A stretch of DNA of 64,000 nucleotides from Agitococcus sp. (GCA_030646715.1 JAUSLJ010000008.1:62001-126000); one strand, 5' to 3'. Positions 9,962 to 18,848 are shown, counted from the stretch's first letter. A program made the numbers and translations. Notes: generated from the letters alone by a model not told the origin.

Positions 9962-9982
9962 CCCCTCTTTAGTAAAGAGGGG
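9962..9982 (-). terminator. Hairpin downstream of the ceramidase-like gene
   Basis: A perfect 9-bp stem (CCCCTCTTT / AAAGAGGGG) with a 3-base loop, 20 bases past the stop of the minus-strand gene. The T-rich stretch after it is weak (GGATTTATTTTG). The flanking GGGGAGATTTTT suggests it belongs to a common dispersed CCCC/GGGG palindrome family used as a terminator. Confidence 0.55.
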
Positions 9983-10001
9983 TTTGGGGAGATTTTTAAA
10001 C

Positions 10002-11726
10002 TTATTTAGGCACAGCCAAATTACTACGCAATGCTAATTCGTCTTGAGGTGTAGGCTGGGGGCGAGTATTTTTATCGTAAGTACGTTCGGCTAAAGGTTT
10101 GCAAAACTCTTCAGCCAAGTAGGCAAAACGTGTCTGAAACGCGGCCAATGTCCATTGACCAAAAATCGTATGACCGCCTTCATAAGCTTGTTGCTGATAT
10201 TCCTCGCGGGTGGTGACATAACCCATATAATCATTGCAATAGGTGCAAATTAACACCCGTTTTATGCCTCGCGGCTTTAAAGCTTCGGCAACCGTTTGCA
10301 CAACACGCTGCCCCGCCACAGTCGTAAATTCACCTGCACAACAAACAATGGCTAACTGTCCGATAATAATAATCTGTAGAGGTAAAACCGTAGGCACTAG
10401 CGCACTTTGATTAATAGCTCCTATGGCCGCTTGGCGTTTGAGTTCGCCAACAAGGGGATCGGCAAAAGCAGGAATCATCAATTTGTCGATGGCTTGGCCT
10501 AAAATACGTTTCGTACCATCCTCTAATAAAATATCTTTCGCGCCTTGTGCAGCATATAGGCGACGATAATAATCTTGTTCCGCCGTTGAGTATTTATGCA
10601 GATTTTTTAGCCGAAACTTTTTAACCCCTTGCGCTATTTTTCTTGCCGCCATCGCTAATGCTGAGGGCATACCCGGCCCATCTATGGGTGTGCCTGCAAA
10701 AAAAGCCACGCCGTGACATGGCTCACTGGTAAAAGCTTCATCATCACCATTCGCAAACTGAGGATTCGCTTTTTGGTGACTAAAATCGACATAGTTTAAA
10801 ATACTATCAATACGGCCTGATAGTTTTTCTTCGGCAGCCTGTTGCACAATAGCCATCGCTTGCTCGGCCTGAAACTGGCCATTACGTTGCGCATAAACAT
10901 ACTCGGCTGCGCCTTTAATATTACGCCGACGAGTACTATCTCCAGCCCCATGATAATGTGGTGAAACATCCCCAGCCGTCGCCTGAGCAAAAATGGCCAC
11001 AGGTTCATTCACTCCTGTTTTTGCCAATTCTTTTTCGATAGCTAAGGAAGCGTATCCTTTATTATCACCTGAGTATTTTTCTTGCGTATTACCAATACAG
11101 GTCGCATGAACACCAAAGAATGATAATAACGATTGCAACTCATCATCACGGTAAAAGCTCAGTATTGGCATAGTGCGATCCAATGCCAAATGAGCATTAT
11201 TTTTATCTTGCGGCACCACGTCAGGATTCTGATTATAGGCGTGTAACGAACGATTCCAAGCGACAGGCACATCATTGGCAAAGCGACCACTCGCCAACTT
11301 TAATTCAGTAGGAGCAGCACTTTGCTGCGCGGCTAAAATGGCTTCGACACTGGCATTGACGATTTGCTGAAGATTATCACTAACAAAACCTGGCGTAACG
11401 ACATTATAAAGCGCATCATGCGAGCAGCCACCAGGCCCTGAATGGGTGTGCGTACAGGTCAAGACTAAAGATGACTCATCAAAACTCTGTCCTAAACGCT
11501 GAGTCAATATTTCAACCACGGCGGAGCGCATGGCATAGGTAATATATCCGAGGTCTAAACAACAAAAAATCAGTGCATGGTCTTGTGAGTCTTGGAGATA
11601 AAAAGCCCGTGCATACAGCGGTGTATCGTGTCCTCTAGCGCGGTTATGCCACATACCATAACCCATCATCGCGTAGCCTTGCGCCTTGACGAGAATTTCC
11701 TGTTTACTCCAACCCGCTATATACAT
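10002..11726 (-). CDS. Neutral/alkaline ceramidase-like amidase
   Basis: A 574-residue homologue of neutral ceramidases, which hydrolyse the N-acyl bond of ceramide to sphingosine and fatty acid. Seen: MMGYGMWHNRARG near residue 20, THTHSGPGG at about 92-100 (first zinc-ligand region), GVHATC around 205-210 with a second candidate zinc His, and GDVSPH at 252-257, which aligns with the family's GDVSPN motif carrying the catalytic Ser. Characterised bacterial enzymes are secreted; this protein begins MYIAGWSKQEILVKAQG with no signal peptide, so it would stay in the cytoplasm. It is shorter than the ~640-residue secreted forms and lacks an obvious C-terminal immunoglobulin-like tail. It stands alone, divergent from the reductase gene. 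Substrate could be another N-acyl amide; the fold assignment is firm, ceramide use is not. Confidence 0.85.
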   Translation of the reverse strand: MYIAGWSKQEILVKAQGYAMMGYGMWHNRARGHDTPLYARAFYLQDSQDHALIFCCLDLGYITYAMRSAVVEILTQRLGQSFDESSLVLTCTHTHSGPGGCSHDALYNVVTPGFVSDNLQQIVNASVEAILAAQQSAAPTELKLASGRFANDVPVAWNRSLHAYNQNPDVVPQDKNNAHLALDRTMPILSFYRDDELQSLLSFFGVHATCIGNTQEKYSGDNKGYASLAIEKELAKTGVNEPVAIFAQATAGDVSPHYHGAGDSTRRRNIKGAAEYVYAQRNGQFQAEQAMAIVQQAAEEKLSGRIDSILNYVDFSHQKANPQFANGDDEAFTSEPCHGVAFFAGTPIDGPGMPSALAMAARKIAQGVKKFRLKNLHKYSTAEQDYYRRLYAAQGAKDILLEDGTKRILGQAIDKLMIPAFADPLVGELKRQAAIGAINQSALVPTVLPLQIIIIGQLAIVCCAGEFTTVAGQRVVQTVAEALKPRGIKRVLICTYCNDYMGYVTTREEYQQQAYEGGHTIFGQWTLAAFQTRFAYLAEEFCKPLAERTYDKNTRPQPTPQDELALRSNLAVPK

Positions 11727-12046
11727 GAGCTACCTCTTTAAAAATGAGAATACTTGCTATCAATCCCTTGTAAACTCCCATTTACCTTTAACGAGATGAA
11801 AGCTCTACTTTGTTTAAGCCGTCATTTGCAAAGGGAAACTTGGGGGATTTAACTTTGAATAATTATTGTTTTTTTAGTGTGTCATATTTATGTTGGCTGT
11901 CAATGAGTTCATTAAACCAATAAAAGACGTACTATTTCCTCTACATTAGTTTGAAAGTTCGACAACTGTAATCATTACTGACCTGCTATACTCGAAAACA
12001 GCGTTAAATCCTTTTCTCTGCCATTCGTCATTTGGAGCTTATCATC
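11727..12046. other. Divergent promoter region
   Basis: This 320-base spacer separates two divergent genes. It holds a candidate extended -10 promoter for the rightward gene at 11984-11992 and, around 11820-11850, a fragment (GCAAAGGGAAACTTGGGGGA) that resembles one arm of the CCCC/GGGG palindrome family also seen at 9962-9982. No open frame or RNA gene is evident. Confidence 0.5.
11984..11992 (+). promoter_or_regulatory. Candidate extended -10 promoter
   Basis: TGCTATACT matches the extended -10 consensus (TGn followed by TATACT), about 55 bases before the ATG at 12047. No good -35 hexamer is at the expected distance, as is usual for extended -10 promoters. Confidence 0.45.
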
Positions 12047-13276
12047 ATGCCACAACCTACCTATCATATCGTTGTTTTTGGCGCGACCAGTTTTGTGGGT
12101 CAAATTCTTAGCCGCTATTTATTGCAACGGCACGGTGTTGGCGGTCAAGTTAACTGGGCATTGGCAGGAAGGTCACGAAGCAAACTACAACAATTGCAAG
12201 CGGAGCTTGGCCACGGTGCCGATAAAATCCCACTCATTATTGCCGATGCTGACGACGAAAACGCGCTGCGGGCGATGTGTGCCAGCACCAATGTTATTGT
12301 TTCTACCGTTGGCCCTTATGCGCTTTATGGTTCACCTTTAGTCAAAGTCTGCGCTGAACTCGGCACCGATTATTGCGACCTAACAGGTGAAGTGCAGTGG
12401 ATTAGCCGCATGATTACCGAGCATGAAGCCACCGCCCAAAAAAGTGGCGCGCGTATTGTTCATTGCTGTGGCTTTGACTCTGTTCCTTCAGAGTTGGGTG
12501 TGCATTTTCTGCAACAACGCGCCCAAGAACAGTTTGGTCAGCCATGTTCCAGTGTCAAATTACGGGTTAAATCCATGCGTGGCGCAGCTTCTGGCGGTAC
12601 TGTGGCCAGCATCCTTAATGTCGTACAAGAAAGTATTCATGACCCTGCGGTTCGTAAACTAATGTCAAACCCTTTTGCCATTTGTCCGACGGGTAGTGGC
12701 GTACGTCAACCCAATGTCATCTTTGCCGAATTTGATGAAGATGCCCGTAGTTGGGTTGCGCCATTTGTTATGTCAGGCATTAATACGCGTGTGGTGCATC
12801 GCTCCAATGCTTTGGCTAACCATGCTTATGGTGCAGATTTTTGTTATGACGAAGCCGTCATGACGGGAACTGGGCTTAAAGGGCGTTTAACCGCCGCCGC
12901 AATAGCCACAGGTTTAGGTGGATTTTTAGCTGCCGCTGCATTGCCACCGACCAAATATTTACTCGAACGTTTTGTTGTACCTAAACCGGGTGAAGGCCCA
13001 AGCCCTAAAGCGCAAGAACAAGGCAATTACGACTTCCGTTTTTACGGCAAAACAGCAATGGGGCAAACTATCACGGTGAAAGTAACAGGTGATCGTGATC
13101 CAGGTTATGGCTCAACGGCAAAAATTCTTGGCGAAGCGGCATTTTGTTTGGCCATGGAAACACCCAAAACAACTGTTAAAGGTGGATTTTGGACGCCTGC
13201 CACTATTTTTGGTGAGCGTTTAACGACGCGATTACAAAAGCATGCTGGGCTAACATTTGAGGTTATTGGGGGTTAA
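12047..13276 (+). CDS. Saccharopine dehydrogenase-family / trans-acting enoyl reductase-like protein
   Basis: A 409-residue NAD(P)-binding protein. MPQPTYHIVVFGATSFVGQI is a Rossmann dinucleotide-binding start, followed by WALAGRSRSKL (strand 2 and its cofactor-specificity Arg) and TDYCDLTGEVQW plus IVHCCGFDSVPSELG, typical of the saccharopine-dehydrogenase-like group that includes mycobacterial trans-acting enoyl reductases. The start is ATG 12047: the upstream TTG at 12032 overlaps its ribosome-binding site GGAG, 9 bases before this ATG. The exact substrate (fatty acyl, polyketide or membrane lipid) cannot be read from sequence. It is monocistronic and ends at the bidirectional terminator 13296-13323. 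Confidence 0.85.
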   Translation: MPQPTYHIVVFGATSFVGQILSRYLLQRHGVGGQVNWALAGRSRSKLQQLQAELGHGADKIPLIIADADDENALRAMCASTNVIVSTVGPYALYGSPLVKVCAELGTDYCDLTGEVQWISRMITEHEATAQKSGARIVHCCGFDSVPSELGVHFLQQRAQEQFGQPCSSVKLRVKSMRGAASGGTVASILNVVQESIHDPAVRKLMSNPFAICPTGSGVRQPNVIFAEFDEDARSWVAPFVMSGINTRVVHRSNALANHAYGADFCYDEAVMTGTGLKGRLTAAAIATGLGGFLAAAALPPTKYLLERFVVPKPGEGPSPKAQEQGNYDFRFYGKTAMGQTITVKVTGDRDPGYGSTAKILGEAAFCLAMETPKTTVKGGFWTPATIFGERLTTRLQKHAGLTFEVIGG

Positions 13277-13295
13277 TAACCCAAACCGCAAAAAC

Positions 13296-13323
13296 AACAA
13301 CGCCCCAATCAAGGGGCGTTGTT
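13296..13323. terminator. Bidirectional intrinsic terminator
   Basis: An 11-bp perfect stem (AACAACGCCCC / GGGGCGTTGTT) with a 6-base AATCAA loop sits between the convergent reductase (+) and porin (-) genes, 19 and 23 bases from their stops. It has T-rich flanks on both strands. Confidence 0.85.
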
Positions 13324-13346
13324 TACGCAGCTAAATCTGTATCAGA

Positions 13347-14387
13347 TTAGAAGCGTGTTTCCATACCAAAACCGAGGTACATTGTATCTACATCTTTGAA
13401 GCCAGTTGCTGTGCTTGGCTCATCTTTACGACTTACTAAGTTCATGTAAGCTTTTGTACTTTGTGTAAGGTTGTAATCAATACCAAGACCAATCAAAGTC
13501 GTGTCAACTTCAAAACCAGTACCTGCATCAAAGTTATTCATCCCCACTTCGCCACGGAAAGTTAATTTATCCATGTCGTAAGATGCACTTACAACTACTG
13601 CTTGCTCATCCAATTTAGTACCAACTGGTGCAGTTGTCATTTCTGATTGTTGGAACATAGCAGATAAAGTTAACTCATTCATTTTGTAACGAGCATTCAA
13701 ACGCATTGCATCACGATCTTGAGATGCAGGGCCGATAAACGTCGTCACTTGAGATGGAAGAGAAGTTGTGATTTCTTTGTCCATTGCAAAAGACAAATAC
13801 AAGCTATCATCTTCATAGCTGAATGCTGCAGATATACCATCAGCAATGTGATCTTCGTTTACATTGGCTGCTTTTTCACCAGGCTGTAATGTAATGTTTG
13901 CACCGAATACATCTAAAAACTTAGGAGATACATAGTTGATAGAGTTTTTGAGACGTGTTTGACCTGTTACAAATGAGCTCATATCTAAACGAGTAGAATC
14001 ATTAAAAACGTCAACAGAGTCTTCAGCATTTTTCAAAGGGGAATCAATATAGCCTAGACGTACTGTACCCCATTGGTAATGCTTTAAGCCAATATAACGC
14101 TCACGGGCATCTAAGTCTTTACCGCCAGCCATATCGCCTTGAACTTCCCATTCTGCTTTGTAAACAGCGGTTAATTCGTCAGTCAATTTCTCGTTACCCT
14201 TAATACCAACACGGGAAGCATTGCTGTTTAGTTCCCATACTTTGCCGTCAACACCAGCAACATTGGTATCCATGTCCATGTAATCAACAGACAAATTCAA
14301 ACGACCATAAACAGTTGGAGCAGCTTGTGCAGCCAATGGCAGAACAAATGCAACACCCACAGCCAAAGCTAATAAATTACGTTTCAT
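13347..14387 (-). CDS. Outer-membrane porin, 16-strand general bacterial porin family
   Basis: A 346-residue outer-membrane protein. MKRNLLALAVGVAFVLPLAAQA is a clear Sec signal peptide cleaved before APTVYGRLNLSVDYM, the classic first beta strand of general porins. The chain is rich in alternating amphipathic strands, has the RYIGLKHYQWGTVRLGYIDSPL segment leading to the constriction-loop region, and ends GMETRF with the terminal Phe needed for BAM recognition. The ribosome-binding site AGGGG is 9 bases before the ATG. It probably forms a trimer for passive uptake of small hydrophilic solutes. It is monocistronic and highly expressed proteins of this type often have long leaders; the 259 bases upstream fit that. 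Confidence 0.9.
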   Translation of the reverse strand: MKRNLLALAVGVAFVLPLAAQAAPTVYGRLNLSVDYMDMDTNVAGVDGKVWELNSNASRVGIKGNEKLTDELTAVYKAEWEVQGDMAGGKDLDARERYIGLKHYQWGTVRLGYIDSPLKNAEDSVDVFNDSTRLDMSSFVTGQTRLKNSINYVSPKFLDVFGANITLQPGEKAANVNEDHIADGISAAFSYEDDSLYLSFAMDKEITTSLPSQVTTFIGPASQDRDAMRLNARYKMNELTLSAMFQQSEMTTAPVGTKLDEQAVVVSASYDMDKLTFRGEVGMNNFDAGTGFEVDTTLIGLGIDYNLTQSTKAYMNLVSRKDEPSTATGFKDVDTMYLGFGMETRF

Positions 14388-14587
14388 TCTTGCTATCCCC
14401 TTTCGGATTTTAGGTATAAACCATATTGATTGAGCTTTTAATAAAGCACGCTTTTTTTAGGCGTTTATCGCAATCAATACAGCACTTGACACAATTTGTA
14501 ACACTTCAAACACTTTGTCAACACATTTTGCAAAACTCTTTTGCCCTTTTTTCTTGCAATTTTTAGATTACCAAGAGCTTTGTGCCA

Positions 14588-14613
14588 TTATTTAGTGCAA
14601 TTACACTAAATAA
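14588..14613. repeat. Perfect inverted repeat between porin and moeA
   Basis: Ten-base arms (TTATTTAGTG / CACTAAATAA) flank a 6-base loop, 34 bases past the moeA stop and 200 bases upstream of the porin start. There is no T-run on the minus strand, so it could be a weak moeA terminator or an operator in the porin promoter region. Confidence 0.5.
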
Positions 14614-14646
14614 TTGCCCTCTTGTAACAAATTATTCATAGTCTCG

Positions 14647-15882
14647 TCAAGCAACCCCGAAGCTACTAAACGATAAAAAGGGCAAAAGCTCACCTTCGGC
14701 AATTATTTGGCCTTTTTCAATGATGGCCAAACCATCAGCCCATACTGCCGACGATAAAACACCACTGCTTTGATTAACGTGACGAGTCATCGTTAAACCA
14801 TTTTCAGTAGCTTCTAAACGCACTCGCAGATACTCACGACGATTTTGTGCTTTCTTAATTGAAAAACTTGATTTGACAGGAATGGCATGAGGTAACAGCT
14901 TGTGTCGTTGCCCCTGATAATTGATTAAAAACTGGCGCGCCAAAACTAAAAAAGTTACCCATACCGATTGGGGATTGCCTGGCAAGCCAATGAATGGCAC
15001 ATCACCCACACGACCAAAAGCCAAGGGTTTACCCGGTTTAATGGCGATTTTCCACAGGTCTATTTCACCACATTGCTGTATTGCGGCTTTGACATGGTCT
15101 TCTTCACCAACCGACACACCACCCGTAGAAATAATGACATCTGCACTTTCTGAAGCTTTTTTAAACGCCGCTAAAGTGGCAGGTAAATTATCGGCAATGA
15201 CGCCGCCATCAATGGCGATAAAACCCATAGATATCAATAGGGAGTGTATAAGACTGCGATTACTATTATAAATTTGACCAATGGTTAAGGGCTTTCCTGC
15301 TTCAACTAATTCATCACCCGTACTAAAAAAAGCCACTTTTAAAGGTCGATAAACGTGTACTGTCGGCTTGCCAATCGTAGCTAACAAGCCGATGGCAGCG
15401 GCGTTAAGTCGTTCACCTTGTTGCAAAATACGTTGTCCACAAACAATATCTTGCCCTTGTGGGCGAATATTTTCTTGTTCTGTGACCGTATCAAGTATCT
15501 TCACTCGACCATCATCAAGTAACTGACAATCTTCTTGCATAACTACCGCGTTTGCACCTTCAGGAATAACTGCCCCTGTAAAAATACGCGCTATTGTCCC
15601 CTGCACTAAGTGAACAGGCTGAGAACCTGCTGCTATACGTTGGCTGACACTAAAAGGCATATCACCCAGTAAATCGGCGGTATTTACCGCATAACCATCC
15701 ATCGCGGAATTGGCTTGCGGCGGCACATCTATCGCTGAGAATACGTCTTCGGCTAATACTCGCCCCAACGCGGCAATTAAAGAAACTTCCTCAATGATGG
15801 GTAGTTTTTTTCGTCCTGCTTGCTGCAAGATGTCAATGGCGGTATCTACAGGCATTAAGCCGTATGTAGGGCATTCGCTCAT
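14647..15882 (-). CDS. moeA: Molybdopterin molybdenumtransferase MoeA
   Basis: A 411-residue enzyme that inserts molybdate into adenylylated molybdopterin, the last step of molybdenum cofactor synthesis. Family hallmarks: PPQANSAMDGYAV near residue 55, RIFTGAVIPEGANAVVMQED, the MPT-binding STGGVSVGEEDHV and KPGKPLAFGRVG, and GLPGNPQSVWVTF. The start is ATG 15882, whose first bases overlap the TAA stop of moaB (TAATG), indicating translational coupling; a GTG six codons earlier is less likely. Length agrees with E. coli MoeA (411). It is the distal gene of moaA-moaB-moeA. Confidence 0.95.
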   Translation of the reverse strand: MSECPTYGLMPVDTAIDILQQAGRKKLPIIEEVSLIAALGRVLAEDVFSAIDVPPQANSAMDGYAVNTADLLGDMPFSVSQRIAAGSQPVHLVQGTIARIFTGAVIPEGANAVVMQEDCQLLDDGRVKILDTVTEQENIRPQGQDIVCGQRILQQGERLNAAAIGLLATIGKPTVHVYRPLKVAFFSTGDELVEAGKPLTIGQIYNSNRSLIHSLLISMGFIAIDGGVIADNLPATLAAFKKASESADVIISTGGVSVGEEDHVKAAIQQCGEIDLWKIAIKPGKPLAFGRVGDVPFIGLPGNPQSVWVTFLVLARQFLINYQGQRHKLLPHAIPVKSSFSIKKAQNRREYLRVRLEATENGLTMTRHVNQSSGVLSSAVWADGLAIIEKGQIIAEGELLPFLSFSSFGVA

Positions 15883-16424
15883 TACTCGCGACTCTCGCAC
15901 ATAGCCGATTTTTTGAGATTAGGGACAAAATTACAGGGGCGATGTTGATTATCAAGTTGCTGCGATAAAATATTGATCCATGCTGTTTTACAGGCATTGG
16001 TTGAACCCGGCACACAGAAAACGACCGTATTATTGGCAAACCCTGCTAAGGCACGTGACTGCAAAGTGCTCGTGCCTATTTCAGCAACTGAAAACTGACG
16101 GAATAACTCTCCAAAACCATCCACTTCTTTATCAAATAACACACTCACGGCTTCAGGCGTGCTATCTCGGCCAGAAAAGCCAGTACCGCCCGTAATAATA
16201 ACGGCTTGGACGTTAGCACTCGCAATCCATGTCGAGACGACAGCACGTATTTGATAAATATCATCTTTCACAATTTTGCGTTCAGCAAGTACATGACCTG
16301 CACCTGTGAGGGCATCAATTAAATACTGACCTGAAGTATCGGTGTCGATAGAACGAGTATCGGAAACCGTCAAAATAGCAATCTCTAAAGCAATAAAGGG
16401 TTTTTCGAGTTTGGAATGAGACAT
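15882..16424 (-). CDS. moaB: Molybdenum cofactor biosynthesis protein MoaB (MogA/MoaB family)
   Basis: A 180-residue molybdopterin-binding protein, probably the adenylyltransferase acting before MoeA. Seen: ALEIAILTVSDTRSIDTDTSGQYL at the N-terminus, ITGGTGFSGRDSTPEA (the TGGTG molybdopterin-binding motif with the conserved Asp), ALAGFANNTVVFCVPGSTNACKTAW and a final HRPCNF. The frame is open to 16472, but ATG 16424 (MSHSKLEKPF) has an AGG ribosome-binding site 7 bases upstream and the expected family length. Its stop overlaps the moeA start. Confidence 0.92.
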   Translation of the reverse strand: MSHSKLEKPFIALEIAILTVSDTRSIDTDTSGQYLIDALTGAGHVLAERKIVKDDIYQIRAVVSTWIASANVQAVIITGGTGFSGRDSTPEAVSVLFDKEVDGFGELFRQFSVAEIGTSTLQSRALAGFANNTVVFCVPGSTNACKTAWINILSQQLDNQHRPCNFVPNLKKSAMCESRE

Positions 16425-16457
16425 TGTTAACCTGCAATAAAAAATATTAGATATACG

Positions 16458-16485
16458 GTAGGGGCGATCCATGAATCGCCCTTAC
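16458..16485. repeat. Dispersed palindromic repeat between moaB and moaA
   Basis: A 28-base near-perfect dyad (arms GTAGGGGCGAT type / ATCGCCCTTAC, with a GGATCG-like centre CCATGA). This GGGGCGAT...ATCGCCCC form resembles REP-like repeats that occur in many copies in some bacterial genomes. It may fold in the moaA-moaB transcript and modulate distal expression. Confidence 0.55.
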
Positions 16486-16496
16486 TTACATCACTA

Positions 16497-17489
16497 CTAC
16501 CCACCCGTCATATTCATAAATCGAACAATCTGTGGCGTTTCATCTAAATCAAAATAATGACGCTCAGGCTTTAAAGGTAAAGCGTTAATAATCGTTTCAA
16601 TTAACGGCTGGTCGTTATCGGTATGTGCACGTATGGGCGCTCTTAAATCAGCAGAATGTTCATTGCCTAAACACAATAATAACCGCCCTTCTACTGTGAC
16701 TCGAACCCGATTACAACTACCACAAAAATTATGGCTATGGGGAGAAATAAAACCAATGCGACTTTGGCTATCCGTCATACGGTAATAACGTGCTGGCCCA
16801 CCTGTATTATCGGTAGCAGGGAGCAACGCATACTCTTGTGCTATCCGTTGGCGTATTTCTTCATTGCTGATATAGGTATCAATGCGTTGATGTTCGCTGA
16901 TGTTACCGAGTGGCATTTCTTCAATAAAAGCCAAGTCTAGTTGCTGCTGACGAGCAAAGTTCACCAGCGTTAAAATCTCATCATCATTGCGGTGGCGCAT
17001 AATGACGCTATTTAATTTAATCCGTTGAAATCCTGCTTGCTGTGCAGCAGTAATACCCGCTAAGACATCGGACAAATGACCTGTACGGGTAATTTCATGG
17101 AAACGTGTGGCGTTTAGACTATCTAAGCTAATGTTGATGCGGTCTAGTCCTGCATCTTTTAACGGTTGAGCCAAAGTTTTTAAACGAGAGCCATTGGTTG
17201 TCATCGTTAATTCTTGTAGACCATTTAAAGCTGCTAACTTTTCGACTAACCACAGAATATTTTGGCGAATCAACGGTTCGCCGCCCGTTAAACGAATTTT
17301 TTTAACGCCTAGCTCAACCAAAACTCGCCCAACACGATAGATTTCTTCGAGGCTTAATATTTGCTGACGCGGTAAAAACGTCATGTCTTCACTCATGCAG
17401 TAGACACAACGAAAATCGCAACGGTCAGTGACGGACAACCGTACATAGGTAATTTCACGGTCAAAGCCGTCAATCAGGCGTGCGGTCAT
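16497..17489 (-). CDS. moaA: GTP 3',8-cyclase MoaA
   Basis: A 330-residue radical SAM enzyme that, with MoaC, converts GTP to cyclic pyranopterin monophosphate. Seen: N-terminal cluster motif CDFRCVYC (residues ~24-31), [10 protein letters not shown] for SAM binding, TNGSRL, and the C-terminal second cluster CGSCNRVRV...LLLCLG. The protein ends in MTGG, the C-terminal double glycine needed for catalysis. The start at 17489 gives [24 protein letters not shown], standard for the family. It heads the three-gene moa/moe unit; no moaC, moaD or moaE is in the window. Confidence 0.96.
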   Translation of the reverse strand: MTARLIDGFDREITYVRLSVTDRCDFRCVYCMSEDMTFLPRQQILSLEEIYRVGRVLVELGVKKIRLTGGEPLIRQNILWLVEKLAALNGLQELTMTTNGSRLKTLAQPLKDAGLDRINISLDSLNATRFHEITRTGHLSDVLAGITAAQQAGFQRIKLNSVIMRHRNDDEILTLVNFARQQQLDLAFIEEMPLGNISEHQRIDTYISNEEIRQRIAQEYALLPATDNTGGPARYYRMTDSQSRIGFISPHSHNFCGSCNRVRVTVEGRLLLCLGNEHSADLRAPIRAHTDNDQPLIETIINALPLKPERHYFDLDETPQIVRFMNMTGG

Positions 17490-17667
17490 ATAAGCTGTTC
17501 CTTAAAACCATTCCCTGTGACTGGGATATAGTTTGGATCATAACAGGATTAACCTTTACGGCGTGTTATCCAGAATAAGTGTCTAAACTACTCCTTTATA
17601 GCTAGAGTTTTGCACTTAAACATTGACTCTTTAGACGAATAATGCGGGCATTTGTTTCACTAAATCT

Positions 17668-18465
17668 TTAGGATTTACGCGATGCGTAATCCTGAGCTTT
17701 TGCTTTTTGCCACAAATATTCTAACTCACCCAAATTACTGTCTGCAAAAGTCTTATTTTGCTCGATTAAACTATCCTCAATAAAACCAAAACGGCGCGCA
17801 AACTTCACATTGGCTTCTTTTAATGCCTGCTCAGTATCAAAGTTGAGATGACGAGCGAGGTTGACGACACAAAACAATAAATCACCTAACTCTTCTTTGA
17901 CAGTTTCTGGGGTATTGGTCAACGCATGGTCAATCTCATCTAACTCTTCGCGTAATTTGAGTATCACTGCTCGCGGGTCATGCCAATCAAAACCGACTTT
18001 GGAGGCTTGTTTCTGTAGCTTTTCGGCGCGTGTCAAGGCTGGTAAACCGCTTGGCACAGCATCTAACAAATATCGTCTTTTCGGCTTATCCCCTTGCTCT
18101 TGCGCTTTAATAGCCGTCCATTGTTGGCTCACTTCTTCAGGTGTTAAAGCGGATTGCTGATTAAAAACATGGGGATGACGACGTACCATTTTACTGCTAA
18201 TGGCATTTACGACATCGGCAAACTGAAAAAGTCCTGCTTCTTTAGCAATTTGTGCTTGAAAAACCACTTGTAGCAATAAATCACCTAACTCATCACAGAC
18301 ATGAGAAAAGTTTTTTTCGGCAATCGCTTCCGCCACTTCATGTGCTTCTTCAATAGCGTAAGGCGCAAGGGTTTCAAAAGTCTGTGCTTTATCCCAATTA
18401 CAACCGTTTTCGCTGCGTAATGTGGACATGATGGCGAGTAAGTCATCTAGGCTGTAGGTAGACAA
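17668..18465 (-). CDS. mazG: Nucleoside triphosphate pyrophosphohydrolase MazG
   Basis: A 265-residue all-alpha NTP pyrophosphohydrolase with two tandem MazG repeats: ENGCNWDKAQTF...EEAHEV with VCDELGDLLLQVVFQA near residues 25-75, and HDPRAVILKLREELDEID with VKEELGDLLFCVVNLAR near 180-220, both carrying the EExxE/ExxD magnesium-binding pattern. It clears non-canonical or excess NTPs. I chose the TTG at 18465 because GGAG precedes it by 9 bases and the N-terminal length then matches E. coli MazG; a TTG at 18480 is upstream of that site and an ATG at 18429 would trim the family-conserved lead. Confidence 0.92.
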   Translation of the reverse strand: MSTYSLDDLLAIMSTLRSENGCNWDKAQTFETLAPYAIEEAHEVAEAIAEKNFSHVCDELGDLLLQVVFQAQIAKEAGLFQFADVVNAISSKMVRRHPHVFNQQSALTPEEVSQQWTAIKAQEQGDKPKRRYLLDAVPSGLPALTRAEKLQKQASKVGFDWHDPRAVILKLREELDEIDHALTNTPETVKEELGDLLFCVVNLARHLNFDTEQALKEANVKFARRFGFIEDSLIEQNKTFADSNLGELEYLWQKAKAQDYASRKS

Positions 18466-18488
18466 AAGTAAAAGCTCCAAAAAACATG

Positions 18489-18510
18489 AGGGCGGTTAAT
18501 TAACCGCCCT
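18489..18510. repeat. Perfect 22-bp palindrome
   Basis: AGGGCGGTTAA followed by its exact reverse complement, between the SutA-like gene stop (18534) and the mazG start (18465). It could terminate the upstream transcript, but no T-run follows; its GGGCG...CGCCC ends resemble the other palindromic repeats of the window. Confidence 0.6.
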
Positions 18511-18533
18511 GCAATTGCTTTAATGAAAATAAA

Positions 18534-18848
18534 TTAGATAGGTTTTGAACCATAACTACTGACGGGCTTTTTCGGCGGGTCAGAACTTTCATCCGCGGGA
18601 ATTTGTCGAATTTTTCCGCCAGAAGCTAAAAAGCGCTCCATTTCTTCTTCCAACTGCCGACGCGCCGCTTCTTTACTCGAAACAGTTAAGGTTTCGGCAT
18701 CCGCAAGGTCTATCTCTTTCGCTTTGCCCGCAGGTGTAGCAGGCTCACCATCACTGTCGATTTCTACAGGGATATCATCGTCAGTATCTGGCTCATCTAC
18801 GGGGTCAGCGGTTTCGTCAATTTCTTCATCATAATCGGGGTGCGACAT
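18534..18848 (-). CDS. sutA: SutA-like RNA polymerase-associated regulator
   Basis: A 104-residue very acidic protein. Residues 1-50 are an Asp/Glu-rich disordered tail (EEIDETADPVDEPDTDDDI), 57-80 a predicted helix (SSKEAARRQLEEEMERFLAS followed by GGKI), and the C-terminus reads DPPKKPVSSYGSKPI. This layout, and especially the GGK(I/V)...DPPKKPxSxYGSxPI ending, matches Pseudomonas SutA as I recall it, a small protein that binds RNA polymerase and raises transcription of ribosomal and maintenance genes during slow growth. No DNA-binding motif is visible. It stands between ubiH and mazG. The identification rests on memory of the motif and should be confirmed by alignment. Confidence 0.75.
   Translation of the reverse strand: MSHPDYDEEIDETADPVDEPDTDDDIPVEIDSDGEPATPAGKAKEIDLADAETLTVSSKEAARRQLEEEMERFLASGGKIRQIPADESSDPPKKPVSSYGSKPI

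Noticed and set aside
12032..12046. TTG start five codons before ATG 12047
   Set aside because: The TTG overlaps the GGAG ribosome-binding site that serves ATG 12047.
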